A DNA stretch of 64,000 nt from DATJLY01 sp963773665 (lineage in GTDB: Bacteria; Pseudomonadota; Alphaproteobacteria; ATCC43930; CGMCC-115725), in NCBI GenBank assembly GCA_963773665.1, contig CAVZBZ010000002.1:744001-808000 (forward strand). Direction: 5' to 3'. Under the pieces are notes generated by a model. That model searched no databases and had not been told where the DNA came from. It was given only the letters and a program-made list of their open reading frames with translations. Each line of letters begins with the position of its first letter. Within the stretch, counting starts at the first letter, position 1. Positions 24,608 through 33,601 of this stretch are shown one piece after another. Both the position numbers and the translations under genes were made by a program.

Positions 24608-24901
24608 ATGAAGCAGCTTGCGGCAACCGTTTTCGCGCTCATGCTCGGCGCCGGCGCGGCCTATGCGGGCGATGCCGGGGTGGGCGGCCAGTTGGCGCAA
24701 CGCTGGTGCACGCAATGCCACGCCATCGGCAATCTCGGCCATGGTCAGGATGCAGCGCCGCCGCTGCCGCCGCCGCCCGAGCATCGCAGCAGTGACTGGC
24801 TGCATGCCTGGCTCACGAACCCGCATCCGCCGATGCCGAACCTCTCGCTCACGCGCCAGGAGATCGACGACCTCACGGCGTATCTGCAAAGCCTGAAATA
24901 G
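24608..24901 (+). CDS. Small periplasmic cytochrome c
   Basis: This 97-aa mono-haem cytochrome has a Sec signal peptide (1-20, ending AAYAG), haem motif CTQCH (34-38) and a Met ligand M76 in PHPPMPNLS. A proline-rich stretch (PPLPPPPEH) lies between them. It resembles short class I cytochromes that shuttle electrons to terminal oxidases. Its own FixK-type box and its place behind the ba3 operon suggest it is the soluble donor for that oxidase. The stop is 2 bp from the convergent secreted protein. Confidence 0.9.
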   Translation: MKQLAATVFALMLGAGAAYAGDAGVGGQLAQRWCTQCHAIGNLGHGQDAAPPLPPPPEHRSSDWLHAWLTNPHPPMPNLSLTRQEIDDLTAYLQSLK

Positions 24902-24903
24902 GT

Positions 24904-25320
24904 CTATCGCGAGACCCGCACGCCGGTCGCATTGCGTGGACCGCACTCGCCCTTCACGACCAGGTCCGCCGTGTCGCCCTTGAGCTTCCCGGTAGCGGTG
25001 AAGCCCTGCCAGTCCGCGTTCACCGTGCCGTCGGGCGTTACATGGCCGGTGAGGACCGGTGCGTCCGAAGCATCGCTGTTCGCGACGGTATTGGCGGTCG
25101 GATTGCGCTCGAGCCGGGCGGAGACCCGATCGTCCTTCACTTGAATCACGAGCCGCAGCGCCGGGCAGGTCGGGTTCGTGGTTTTTTGCTCGATCGCGGC
25201 CGGAATATCGACCACCCACGTACCGTCATACCGTCCCTTTTCCTGGGCAGCGACCGGCAGGGCGGCCGCCGCGACCGAAAGGAACGCAAGCGCGGCCGAT
25301 AAAATTCGATTTCGCGCCAT
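24904..25320 (-). CDS. Secreted hypothetical protein
   Basis: This 138-aa protein has a clear Sec signal peptide (MARNRILSAALAFLSVAAAA, cleavage near AAQE). The mature part is beta-rich with regularly spaced strands (GTWVVDIPA, LRLVIQVKDDRV, DWQGFTATGKLKGDTADL) and two Cys (TCPAL and GECG) that could form a disulfide. Small proteins of this look are common in Rhizobiales; no function is known to me. It is convergent with the cytochrome gene. Confidence 0.7.
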   Translation of the reverse strand: MARNRILSAALAFLSVAAAALPVAAQEKGRYDGTWVVDIPAAIEQKTTNPTCPALRLVIQVKDDRVSARLERNPTANTVANSDASDAPVLTGHVTPDGTVNADWQGFTATGKLKGDTADLVVKGECGPRNATGVRVSR

Positions 25321-25392
25321 CGTGCCCCCCTAATGCACCACGAAGCTTGGCGCCGCGACGAAGCGGTCGTCAACCTAAAGGGCGCCTCGGTT

Positions 25393-26247
25393 TCAGTGCG
25401 ACAGCAGGATCGGCACCGTCATGTGCTGCAGGAGCGTGCGGGTGGCGCCGCCCAAGATGAACTCGCGCTGGCGCGAGTGGCCATAGCCGCCCATCACGAT
25501 CAGGTCGGACCCGAAATCGGCGGCGCGCGACAGGATCGTGTTGCCGATATCGATGTCGTGGCTCACCGTCATGGAGGCTTCGGCCTTGACGCCATGACGC
25601 GCGAGATGAAGCGCGATGTCGGCGCCCGGAATCGGCGGCCCGCCGGCGAAAGCGTCCGGAGGATTGACCGAGAAGACAATAACCTTCTCCGCCTTGGCGA
25701 GGATCGGCAGCGCGTCGTTGACGGCGCGCGCCGCCTCGCGCGTCGCATTCCACGCGACGAGCACGCAGCGTCCGACCTGCTCGAAGCGGCCCGCATACGG
25801 CACGACCAGCACCGGACGCCCGGCGCCGAGCACCACCAATTCCACGAGATGCGATGCGAAGTGAACGGGGTGGTCGGGATCGGTCTGTCCGATCGCTATA
25901 AGGTCGGCATGGCGCGCATGAAGCACGGCCGTATGTGCGATGTCGCCTTCCACGACGCGCCATTCGGCGGAAAGCGCTTCGCCCTCGGCCGCGGCGCGGA
26001 ACTCGGCCTCGGCCTTTCCAGCCGCCTTTTGCGCGTTCCGCCGCGCGTCGGCCTCGATGAGCTCGAGCGCCCTGATCTCGGCCACGCCGCCCGTGTACGG
26101 CATGCCGCCGACAAAAGCCGAGATCGGCTGCGTGAGATAGGCGCCGGTGATATGGGCGCCGGACGCGGCCGCCAGCGCCACCGCCGGCTTCACGGCCGCC
26201 ATCGGGCGCGGCTCGGTGCAGATGACCAGGATATCCTTGAAACTCAT
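25393..26247 (-). CDS. Tandem universal stress protein
   Basis: This is a third two-domain UspA-family protein in the island (284 aa). Domain 1 starts FKDILVICTEPRPMAAVKPA, and domain 2 starts about residue 157 (RCVLVAWNATREAARAV) and ends in the ATP-binding signature MGGYGHSRQREFILGGATR. ATG 26247 has AAAGGGAGGT upstream; an upstream in-frame extension to 26313 lacks a ribosome-binding site. A 64-aa protein is encoded 22 bp upstream on the same strand. No FixK-type box was found before this pair. Confidence 0.87.
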   Translation of the reverse strand: MSFKDILVICTEPRPMAAVKPAVALAAASGAHITGAYLTQPISAFVGGMPYTGGVAEIRALELIEADARRNAQKAAGKAEAEFRAAAEGEALSAEWRVVEGDIAHTAVLHARHADLIAIGQTDPDHPVHFASHLVELVVLGAGRPVLVVPYAGRFEQVGRCVLVAWNATREAARAVNDALPILAKAEKVIVFSVNPPDAFAGGPPIPGADIALHLARHGVKAEASMTVSHDIDIGNTILSRAADFGSDLIVMGGYGHSRQREFILGGATRTLLQHMTVPILLSH

Positions 26248-26269
26248 CTCACACCTCCCTTTCGGCAAA

Positions 26270-26464
26270 CTATGCGGCCGCGGCCATCCTCGTCTGCTTG
26301 CGGCTCCGGCCAAGCAGCTTCAACTGCTCGTCGCGCTCCGCCTCGAGGGCGGCAAGAAGGCTCTGGCAGCGGCCCCTGGCGGCGCCGGCATCGCGCAGGA
26401 TTGCGGCAATGGCGCTTTCCACCCGGCGAAGCTCGCGGTCGTCGCGCACGATCAGCTCTCGCAT
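26270..26464 (-). CDS. Small charged helical protein upstream of usp
   Basis: This 64-aa protein (MRELIVRDDRELRRVESA...) is mostly charged heptad-like helix (LRRVESAIAAILRD, CQSLLAALEAERDEQLKLL) and may form a coiled coil. GGAGGGA lies 5 bases before ATG 26464, which supports translation. It is 22 bp before the usp gene and probably in the same transcript. No family is recognised. Confidence 0.5.
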   Translation of the reverse strand: MRELIVRDDRELRRVESAIAAILRDAGAARGRCQSLLAALEAERDEQLKLLGRSRKQTRMAAAA

Positions 26465-26600
26465 CATTCCCTCCGTTTTGTTCGTACGCAACACTTACGA
26501 GGAAAACGCCCGGGGGAACATCCGGAGGAGTACCTAAGGGAATCTACGTACCGCCAAAGAGTGGGCCCGATATGTGCGATCCACGGCTCGCCGGAGGCTC

Positions 26601-28062
26601 TCATTCAGCAAGCTCGGATTGCGTGCCGTGGCCTGCCGGCAGCGCCGCGGCAAGTGCGAGCGCGAGGACGGCGAAGGCGAGCGTCACCAGGAAGACATGG
26701 CCGAGCGCGGCGGCAACCGTGCGGCTCAGGGCGTCCAGTTCGGACGCGGAGGCGCTGAGGCGCAGCGCCGGCTGCATCAGCCGGTTGACGTCGTCGCGCG
26801 CGACCCCGCCGGACAGGCCGAGATTGAGCGTGCCGCCGAGGATCGCCGTGCCGAGCGTCTGGCCCGCCATGCGCATGAAGATGATCGCCAACGTCGCCAT
26901 GCCGCGCTCCGAGCGATCGACGCTGCCCTGGGCCGCGACGAGATAGATCGTGTTGCAGAAACCCATGCCGAGGCCGATCAGGCTGCCGCCGGCGGCGGCC
27001 CATGCCGGTCCGCGCTCGGGCGAAAGAGTGACGAAGAACAGCGCTCCCGCGACGAAGCAGAGCCCGCCCCAGAACGAGATCTCGCGATAGGAGCGCCGCG
27101 CCGCCGCCCAGCCCGACAGCGCGCCGGTGAACGTCCAGGCAATCGACTGCGAAGTGAGCGCGAAGCCCGCGACCAGCGGCGAGCGGCCCATGAGGCCCTG
27201 CACGTAGATCGGCACGAATACGGGCGTCGTCATCATCACCGCGCCGATCGCGAGCGCGCCGACATTCGCTGCTGCGGTGACGCGATTGCCCCAAACTCCG
27301 AGCGGCAGGACCGGATTGGCGACGCGCCGCTCGACGAGAACGAGCAGGATCAGCGCCGACACGGCGCCCGCGAGCAGGCTCATGATGACCGCCAGCGAAA
27401 GATGCTCGGCCTGGATGAGCGCCAGCATGAGCGAGCCGAAGCCCGCGACGAGCAGCAGCGAACCGAGCCAATCGATGCTGTGGCGCGCGGCGTGCGGCTC
27501 CTCGCGGTAAAAAATCGCGAGCGCCGCGAGCGCAAAGATACCCACCGGCAGATTGACCCAGAAGACCGAGGGCCAGCCGAGAAACGACGTGAGAAAGGCG
27601 CCGAGCACCGGGCCGCCAACCGCGGCCACGCCCCAGATGATGTTGAGATAGCCCTGGATGCGCGCCCGATCGGCCGGCGGATAGATGTCACCGACGATCG
27701 TATAGGCGACCGCCGTGAGCGCGCCGGCCCCCAAGCCCTGGAGCGTGCGGAAGCCGATCAGCTGCGGCATGGTGCGGGCGAGGCTGCACAGGATCGTGCC
27801 GACGAGGAACGCGCCGGCCGCGCTCATGAGGACCCACTTGCGGCCATAAAGATCGGCGAGCCGGCCGTAGATCGGCGTCGTCACCGCCTGGGTCAGCAGA
27901 TAGACGGCGAACACCCAGCTCGAACAGCTCGAACCGGCCGAGCGCGGCGACGATGGTCGGCATCGCCGTGGCGACGATGGTCAATTCGACCGCCGCCATG
28001 AACATGAAAGCCGCACAGGCATAAAGAACCCAGGTGCGGTGCGCGTGGCGTTCGGCTGACAA
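26601..28062 (-). pseudogene. DHA2-type MFS drug exporter, frameshifted
   Basis: The product would be an approximately 486-aa proton-driven drug exporter. The signature GRLADLYGRKWVLM loop, GLGAGALTAVAYTIVGD, and about 14 membrane spans are visible. The first span (WVLYACAAFMFMAAVELTIV...ALGRFELF) is in a different frame from the rest. Near 27921 one extra base follows a TTCGAGCTG duplication; removing it restores FELFSWVFAVYLL. Length of the region is one base over a multiple of three, in agreement. The start is uncertain: TTG 28062 (GAGG upstream) or ATG 28119. This is either a recent inactivation or a sequence error. The downstream part alone (GTG 27914) would lack the first membrane span. 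Confidence 0.8.
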
Positions 28063-28244
28063 GGGTTGCCTCGGAGTGCGGGTGCGGCGAATCGTGCCGG
28101 CGCGGCGTTGGAACCTCATGAACCTGCCACGTGATCGCCCCTTGAGGAAGGGCCGTGTTACGCCCTCGAGAAAGCGATGGAGCGCGCATTGACATCGGTT
28201 CCGCCGCATCGTCTCCTTCATGCGCGACAGAAACGGGGATGCGC

Positions 28245-29024
28245 ATGGCCGTGCCGAGCGAAACGACCGTCGAATGCGACGGCTGCCGCCTCCTTTTGCG
28301 CCGCGCGGGAACCGGTGCGCCCCTGCTTTTCCTGCACGGCGCAGTAGGCTTCCCCGGATGGCTGCCGTTCTTCGACAGGCTGTCGAACGATTTCGAGGTG
28401 CTGGCGCCCGACCATCCGAGCTTCGGCCGCTCAAGCACGCCGGAATGGCTCGACGAGGTGGGCGATCTTGCTTATTTCTATCTCGATCTCATCGACCGCC
28501 TGAAGCTCGACGGCGTCCATGTAGTCGGCCATTCGTTGGGCGGATGGATCGCGCTCGAAATGGCGGTGCGCTCGCCGGCGCGATTGCGGACCCTCACGCT
28601 GCTCAATTCGGCCGGCATCCGCATCAAGGGCAAGCCCATCGCCGACATTCTCGTCATGGACCGCGCCGAGCTGACGCGGCTCGCGATCGCCGACCCGAAG
28701 CTTGTCGAGGCGCAGCTCGCCATGCCGCTCACGCCGGAGATGGAGCAGCAGCTTGCGCAGAACCGCGTCTCGGCCGCGCGGCTTGCGTGGCAGCCGCGCT
28801 TCTTCAATCCCAATCTCCAGAAATGGCTGCACCGCGTCCGCGTGCCGACCTGCATCGTCTGGGGCGACCGCGACGGGATCGTGCCGCCGGATTATGCGGC
28901 GGCATTCGCCGCGCTCATTCCCGGCGCGCGCGTGGTGATGGTCGAAGGCACGGCGCATTCGCCGCATGTCGAGAAGCCGGACGCGGTGCTCGGCGCGATC
29001 GCGGAGCTGACGGCGGGGGCGTGA
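28245..29024 (+). CDS. Alpha/beta-hydrolase (MhpC/BphD-like)
   Basis: This 259-aa serine hydrolase has nucleophile elbow VVGHSLGGW, acid in WGDRDGIVPP, His in EGTAHSPHVEKP and oxyanion-hole HGAVGFPGW. The set resembles esterases and C-C bond hydrolases of aromatic degradation. It diverges from the MFS gene and converges on the LLM monooxygenase gene (6 bp between stops). ATG 28245 has GGGG 5 bases upstream; ATG 28239 is the alternative. Longer frames from 28155 overlap the divergent gene promoter and are less likely. The substrate is unknown. Confidence 0.85.
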   Translation: MAVPSETTVECDGCRLLLRRAGTGAPLLFLHGAVGFPGWLPFFDRLSNDFEVLAPDHPSFGRSSTPEWLDEVGDLAYFYLDLIDRLKLDGVHVVGHSLGGWIALEMAVRSPARLRTLTLLNSAGIRIKGKPIADILVMDRAELTRLAIADPKLVEAQLAMPLTPEMEQQLAQNRVSAARLAWQPRFFNPNLQKWLHRVRVPTCIVWGDRDGIVPPDYAAAFAALIPGARVVMVEGTAHSPHVEKPDAVLGAIAELTAGA

Positions 29025-29030
29025 CGCGTT

Positions 29031-30222
29031 TCAGGCGTCGGCCTTCTCGCGCACGAACCCGGCATAGTGCCGATCGTCGAGCGTGTGCAACTCCGGCAAA
29101 ACTTCGCGCGCGAACAGCCGGATGTTGCGCTCCGTCAGCTCGGCCGAAAGGGTGCCGAACTGAAGAAGTGCCGTGAAGCTGCCGAAGCCCAATTGGCGAT
29201 GGCACTCGCGGATGCGCCGCAGCACGGTTTGCGGGCTGCCGAAGATGCAGACGCCTTGAGCGTCCAAATTCTCCGCGGTGCGCGCCGCGCCCATGATCGA
29301 GCTCTTGCCGGCCATGACGCGCTTCATCGAGTTCGACCGAGGTATAGCCCGGCGGGAAGAACATGCCGGGCGGCATGCGCAGCGCCTTGTTGAACAGGAA
29401 TTCGATGGGGCCGCGCGCCTCCGCCATCGCCTGCTCGTCGGTCGCGGCGACATAGACGGGCGCCGCCCAGGCGAGCTGCTGGCTCGACGCGTCGTAGCCA
29501 TAGCGCTCGCGCGCGACGGCGCGATATTCGTTCAGATAGCGAACCGCCGCGCTCCACGGATTGAAGTTCTGCATATAGACGTATTTATGCTCGGGATGCG
29601 CCGCCCATTCGATCGTTTCGGACGAGCCCTGCGACGGGCACCAGATCGGCGGATGCGGCTGCTGATAGGGGCGCGGCCAGACATTGACGTATTCGTAGTG
29701 ATAATGCTTGCCCTCGAAGGCAAACGGACCCGGCCGCGTCCAGGCCTGAACCACGAGATCGTGCGCCTCGGCATAGCGCTCGTGCGAGCGCGCAGGGTTG
29801 ACGCCGAAATTCGAATATTCGGCGCCGATGCCGCGGACGAAACCGCTGATGAGGCGCCCGCCCGTGATCGTATCGATCATCGCGTGCTCTTCGGCGAGCG
29901 TGAGCGGATGGTCGCGCAGACAGAACGCGCTGCCCATGATGGCGATCTTCGCGCGCTTCGTGCGCCGGGCGAGGCACGAGGCGGTGACGACCGGCGACGG
30001 CATCAGGCAATAGGGCGTCTGGTGATGCTCGTTCACCATGACGCCGTCGTAGCCGAGCTCGTCGCACAGCTCGAGCTCGTCGAGGTAGCGGTTGTAGAGC
30101 GCGTGTCCCTTGGCGGGGTCGTATTCGCTGTTCGGCAACGTCACCCAATAGCTCTTGTTGCCATCCACCACGCTCTCCGGCAGGCCCTGATAGGGCATGA
30201 GATGGAACATCATGACCTTCAT
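29031..30222 (-). pseudogene. LLM-class flavin-dependent monooxygenase, frameshifted
   Basis: This is a luciferase-like monooxygenase of about 396 aa (N terminus MKVMMFHLMPYQGLPE; NEHHQTPYCLMPSP; TGGRLISGFVRGIG). It would use reduced flavin and O2 to oxidise an organic substrate. The frame breaks near 29331, where one extra C turns GTC GAA TCG ATG into GTC GAA CTC GAT. The rest continues in another frame (RVMAGKSSIMGAARTAENLD to the end at REKADA). The region is one base over a multiple of three. If the indel is real, the protein loses about its last 100 residues. It shares a strand with the binding-protein gene 18 bp upstream, likely one operon. Confidence 0.82.
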
Positions 30223-30240
30223 GGCGCACCCTTTCGCGTT

Positions 30241-31467
30241 TCAGCTTTTCAGTGGCGGATAGTCCCGCGAATAGACCGGCTGTGCGAGATACTTCGTCTC
30301 GTCGTAAGTCCAGAACTGACTCACGTTCTCATAGGTCTTGATCGTGGTGTTGACGAGCTTGCCGTTCTTCTTGTCGATCCGGCGGATATAGATGTTGCCG
30401 ACCACATTGCCGAGATGGTCGAAATGAATGGGCCCGCGCGCCGTCTCGGCGAACTTCAGCGCGCGCATCGCCTTCACCAGCGCCTCCTTGTCGTCGGTCT
30501 TGCCGCCTGTCGCCTTGAGACCCTCCTCGATGATCTGGCCGTTGGTGTAAAGCGTAAGCGCGGTGAAACCGGGAGCCGTGTTGTATTCCTTCTCGAAGGC
30601 CGCGACGAAGCGGCGATTGGCCTCGTACGGGAGATCGAGCGAATAGGGACACGCCGTGATGAGACCGATCGCCTCATCGCCAAAGCGCGACAGGATCGCA
30701 TCATCGGCCGTGCCTTCGCCGCCCAGCACCGGCAGCTTCATTCCGGCATCTTTATATTGCTTTATGAACTTGATCGGATTCGAGCCGGTGATACCGGTCG
30801 CGACGCCATCGACGCCCGTGATCTGGGCGATGAAGGGCGTGTAGTCGCCGGTGACGAGCGGCGGCCACAATTTCATCGCGACGCTCCCGCCCTCGTCCTC
30901 GAAGACCTGCTGAAACCCGCCTATGTTCTCGTAGCCGAAGGCGAAATCCTCGGACAGTGTGGCGACGCGGTTGAGCTTCAGTTCCTTCCGCGCGAAGTCG
31001 CCAAGCGGATGCATCGCCTGCGATGAAGTCGCCGACGAGCGCAGGAAATAGGGATTAGGGCGTCGCTGAGTCACGTCGTCGGCGCCGGCGAGCGCGAGCG
31101 TCGGAATCTTGTGCTCCCGGACGTAATCGGTGATAGCGAGCATCTCGAAGGCGGCGAAGGGGCCGCAGAGGATATCGACCTTGTCGCGCTCGACAAGCTC
31201 CTGCGCCTTGTTCTTCGCTCCTGCGGGATTGCCGCCCGTATCGGCAACCGTGAGCTCGACCTTGCGCCCCGCGAGCGTGTAGTTGCGCTGCTTCAGGTAC
31301 AGGGTGAGGCCCTGCTGCATCTGGAGGCCGCCTTCGGCAAGCGGGCCGGTCCCGATCATGAGGAGCCCAAGACGCAAGGGCTCGCTTTGCGCGAACGCGA
31401 CACGCGGCACGAACGATGCCGCGGCGGAACCGATCAAGAATTTGCGGCGACCCAGTTTTGCGGCCAT
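30241..31467 (-). CDS. Tat-exported amino-acid-type ABC binding protein
   Basis: This 408-aa periplasmic binding protein (Peripla_BP_6, LivK-like) has a twin-arginine signal (GRRKFLIGSAAASFVPRVAFA), so it is probably exported folded. The mature protein begins LRLGLLMIGTGPLAEGG, followed by the usual AQELVERDKVDILCGPFAA. No liv permease or ATPase is nearby, so it must borrow a membrane complex encoded elsewhere. Such orphan binding proteins sit next to aromatic or amide catabolic genes and may bind that substrate. It likely shares a transcript with the LLM monooxygenase. Confidence 0.87.
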   Translation of the reverse strand: MAAKLGRRKFLIGSAAASFVPRVAFAQSEPLRLGLLMIGTGPLAEGGLQMQQGLTLYLKQRNYTLAGRKVELTVADTGGNPAGAKNKAQELVERDKVDILCGPFAAFEMLAITDYVREHKIPTLALAGADDVTQRRPNPYFLRSSATSSQAMHPLGDFARKELKLNRVATLSEDFAFGYENIGGFQQVFEDEGGSVAMKLWPPLVTGDYTPFIAQITGVDGVATGITGSNPIKFIKQYKDAGMKLPVLGGEGTADDAILSRFGDEAIGLITACPYSLDLPYEANRRFVAAFEKEYNTAPGFTALTLYTNGQIIEEGLKATGGKTDDKEALVKAMRALKFAETARGPIHFDHLGNVVGNIYIRRIDKKNGKLVNTTIKTYENVSQFWTYDETKYLAQPVYSRDYPPLKS

Positions 31468-31591
31468 TTCGTCCTCCCGGATGCGCGCCGTCTGCGCGGC
31501 GCGTCGTGTACCAGCATTTCATGCCAGGGCCCGGCTCGCAAGGGCTCGTCCATGCGTTGCCGCGCGGGAACGGATCGGGTTTAATCCGGCC

Positions 31592-32296
31592 ATGAGCGAA
31601 ACCCAGCCGCCGCAGGTCAAGACCGTCGCCGAATTCGCGGCCGCGCCCGCCGAATATCAGGAGGCGGTGCGCAAGATCGTGCGCAGCCATGCCGTGAACG
31701 AGCTTTACGGCGCGCGCGTCTTCGACGAGCCCGCCATCGCGCTGGCGCCGACGCCTTATGCCAAATGGCTCAGCTGCCGCATCGCGATGGAGGAATACGG
31801 GCACCATGTGCGCTTCCGACAGCTCGGCGAGGAAATCGGCATTCCGGCCGAAGAGATGACGCCCGAGGGGCATCGGCCGCTGTCGATCTTCGATTTTCGC
31901 CTGAACTCATGGGAAGAATTCTGCGTCACCAAGTTCATCGGCGATCTGGCGGAAATCCTGCAGGTCGAGGATCTGCTGGCCGCGACGTTCCTGCCGCTGC
32001 GCAATCTCGCGCGCGTCATCATGCCGGAGGAGATTTTTCATTCCTCGTTCGGCGCCGACTTCTGCAAGGAGCTGTGCGGGACCGAAGCGGGCAAGGAGGC
32101 GGTCCAGGCGGCGATCGACCGGTTCTTTCCCTTCATTCCCGCCTTTTTCGGCCGCGCCGGCTCGCGCAACAACGAGATGTTCCGCCGCTGGGGCATCAAG
32201 CAGCGCAGGAACGAGGAGATGCGCGCCGATTACATCGCTCGCGCGGGGGAGCAGGTCGGCAAGCTGGGCTTGCATCTCCCGAAGCTTGCTTCCTAG
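31592..32296 (+). CDS. PaaA/PaaC-like di-iron (phenylacetic acid catabolism) protein
   Basis: This 234-aa ferritin-like four-helix protein is of the phenylacetyl-CoA epoxidase family (PF05138). Possible di-iron ligands are in MEEYGHHVRF and MPEEIFHSSFG (ExxH), with EILQVEDL between. A complete ring epoxidase needs PaaABCDE; only this gene is here, so it may be a diverged stand-alone oxygenase. ATG 31592 gives a compact product. Longer frames from 31283 overlap the divergent gene. It is followed 7 bp later by a PaaK-like ligase, so a CoA thioester is a plausible intermediate. Confidence 0.78.
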   Translation: MSETQPPQVKTVAEFAAAPAEYQEAVRKIVRSHAVNELYGARVFDEPAIALAPTPYAKWLSCRIAMEEYGHHVRFRQLGEEIGIPAEEMTPEGHRPLSIFDFRLNSWEEFCVTKFIGDLAEILQVEDLLAATFLPLRNLARVIMPEEIFHSSFGADFCKELCGTEAGKEAVQAAIDRFFPFIPAFFGRAGSRNNEMFRRWGIKQRRNEEMRADYIARAGEQVGKLGLHLPKLAS

Positions 32297-32303
32297 GAGC
32301 GGC

Positions 32304-33599
32304 ATGGAGCTCGATCGGCTTCTCTTTCCGCCACCCTCGCGGCAATTCGTGCGCGAGGTGCAGAGCGCGCGGAAAAGGATCGCGTTCGAGCGCGCGCGGC
32401 GCTCACCCTATTACCGCGGCCGGCTCGACCGCATCGATGCGGGGCGGCTCGATGAAATGGAGGAATGGGGCCGCATTCCCGTCCTGACGAAGGACGAGCT
32501 GCGGCTCATTTCGGCCGAGGAATTCGCCGGCCGCTTCGCGATAGCGCCGGAGGGCGGCGTCATCGACTATTGGCGCTCGGGCGGCAGCACCGGCAAGCCG
32601 CTTTTCTATGGCCGCTCGGCCGAGGATCTGCGGGCCTCGTTCGAAGGCTATCGCCGCATATTGCTTGCCGCAGGCTGCCGCCCCGGCGATATCGTGCATG
32701 TGTCGTTTCCGATCGGCATCCACCCGCTCGGCCGCCTGATCGCCCGCACCGTCGAGAGCATGGGCGCGGCCGCCATTTGCGCGGGGTCCGGCAACAACAC
32801 CCCATCCGAGCTTCAGCTCGAGCTGATCCGCACCATGAGACCGACTCTATGGATGGGAATGCCGAGCTATGGCCTGCAACTCGCTGCCGTGGCCGAGCGG
32901 CAGGGCTTCGATCTGGCATCTTCCGGGGTCCGCCACCTCGTCTGCGCCGCCGAACTCCTGACCGAGGCGAAACGCCGGAAGCTCGAAGCGCTCTGGGGCG
33001 CCGAAGTTTACGACCATTTCGGCTGCGCCGAAGGCGGTCCGCTCGGAACCGAGGGGGAAGCGCATGACGGCTTCCACCTGTTCGACGATCTCTTCTTCTT
33101 CGAGGTGGCGGACGAACGCAGCTTCGCCCCGCTTGGCCCCGGCGAAACCGGCGTTCTGCTGATGACGCCGCTTTACTCCAACACGGTGACGCCGTTCCTG
33201 CGCTGGAACATGGGCGATCTCGGAACGCTTGCGCCTGCCGGCGCGGGCGAGGGCGATCTCTCGCTCTTTCCCGTCTTCCGCCATGCCGGGCGCACCACCG
33301 GGTTTTTCAAGGTGCGCGGCGTCAACATCAATCACGCGGACTTCGAGGAATTCATGCACCGCCGCGCCGCCATCCTCGATTTCCGGGTCGCGGCGGCGGC
33401 AAGCGAAACGCTCGACGAGCTCAGGGTCGAGGTCGAGCTGCGCCGGGATTGCGACCGCGACGCGGAGGTTGCGGCGCTTGCCAATGCCATCCGCGCCACG
33501 TTCGAGGTCTCGCCGACGATCGCGCTCGTCGAGGACGGGACGCTTGCCCGCGCCTTTGCCGAAGATCTGAAGGCGAAACGCTTCGTCGATAGGCGCTAG
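32304..33599 (+). CDS. PaaK-like aryl-CoA ligase
   Basis: This is a 431-aa adenylate-forming enzyme of the phenylacetate-CoA ligase type, shorter than acyl-CoA synthetases. Visible motifs are the P-loop-like YWRSGGSTGKPLFYG, the substrate-site HFGCAEGGPLGTEGE and the C-terminal swing domain TGFFKVRGVNINHADFEEF. GGAGCGG is placed before ATG 32304; a TTG start 18 bp earlier is less likely. It would activate an aromatic or other acid with ATP and CoA. It converges on the ThDP enzyme with 2 bp between stops. Confidence 0.87.
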   Translation: MELDRLLFPPPSRQFVREVQSARKRIAFERARRSPYYRGRLDRIDAGRLDEMEEWGRIPVLTKDELRLISAEEFAGRFAIAPEGGVIDYWRSGGSTGKPLFYGRSAEDLRASFEGYRRILLAAGCRPGDIVHVSFPIGIHPLGRLIARTVESMGAAAICAGSGNNTPSELQLELIRTMRPTLWMGMPSYGLQLAAVAERQGFDLASSGVRHLVCAAELLTEAKRRKLEALWGAEVYDHFGCAEGGPLGTEGEAHDGFHLFDDLFFFEVADERSFAPLGPGETGVLLMTPLYSNTVTPFLRWNMGDLGTLAPAGAGEGDLSLFPVFRHAGRTTGFFKVRGVNINHADFEEFMHRRAAILDFRVAAAASETLDELRVEVELRRDCDRDAEVAALANAIRATFEVSPTIALVEDGTLARAFAEDLKAKRFVDRR

Positions 33600-33601
33600 G
33601 C

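Noticed and set aside
26464..26600. EcfG-type (GGAAC-N16-17-CGTT) promoter for the small protein and usp
   Set aside because: A GGAAC occurs only on the plus strand, facing away from the genes, and no matching -10 element is present.
28190..28206. TTGACATCGGTTCCG as a seventh FixK-type box
   Set aside because: Only the left half-site fits; the right half (GTTCC) does not match ATCAA.
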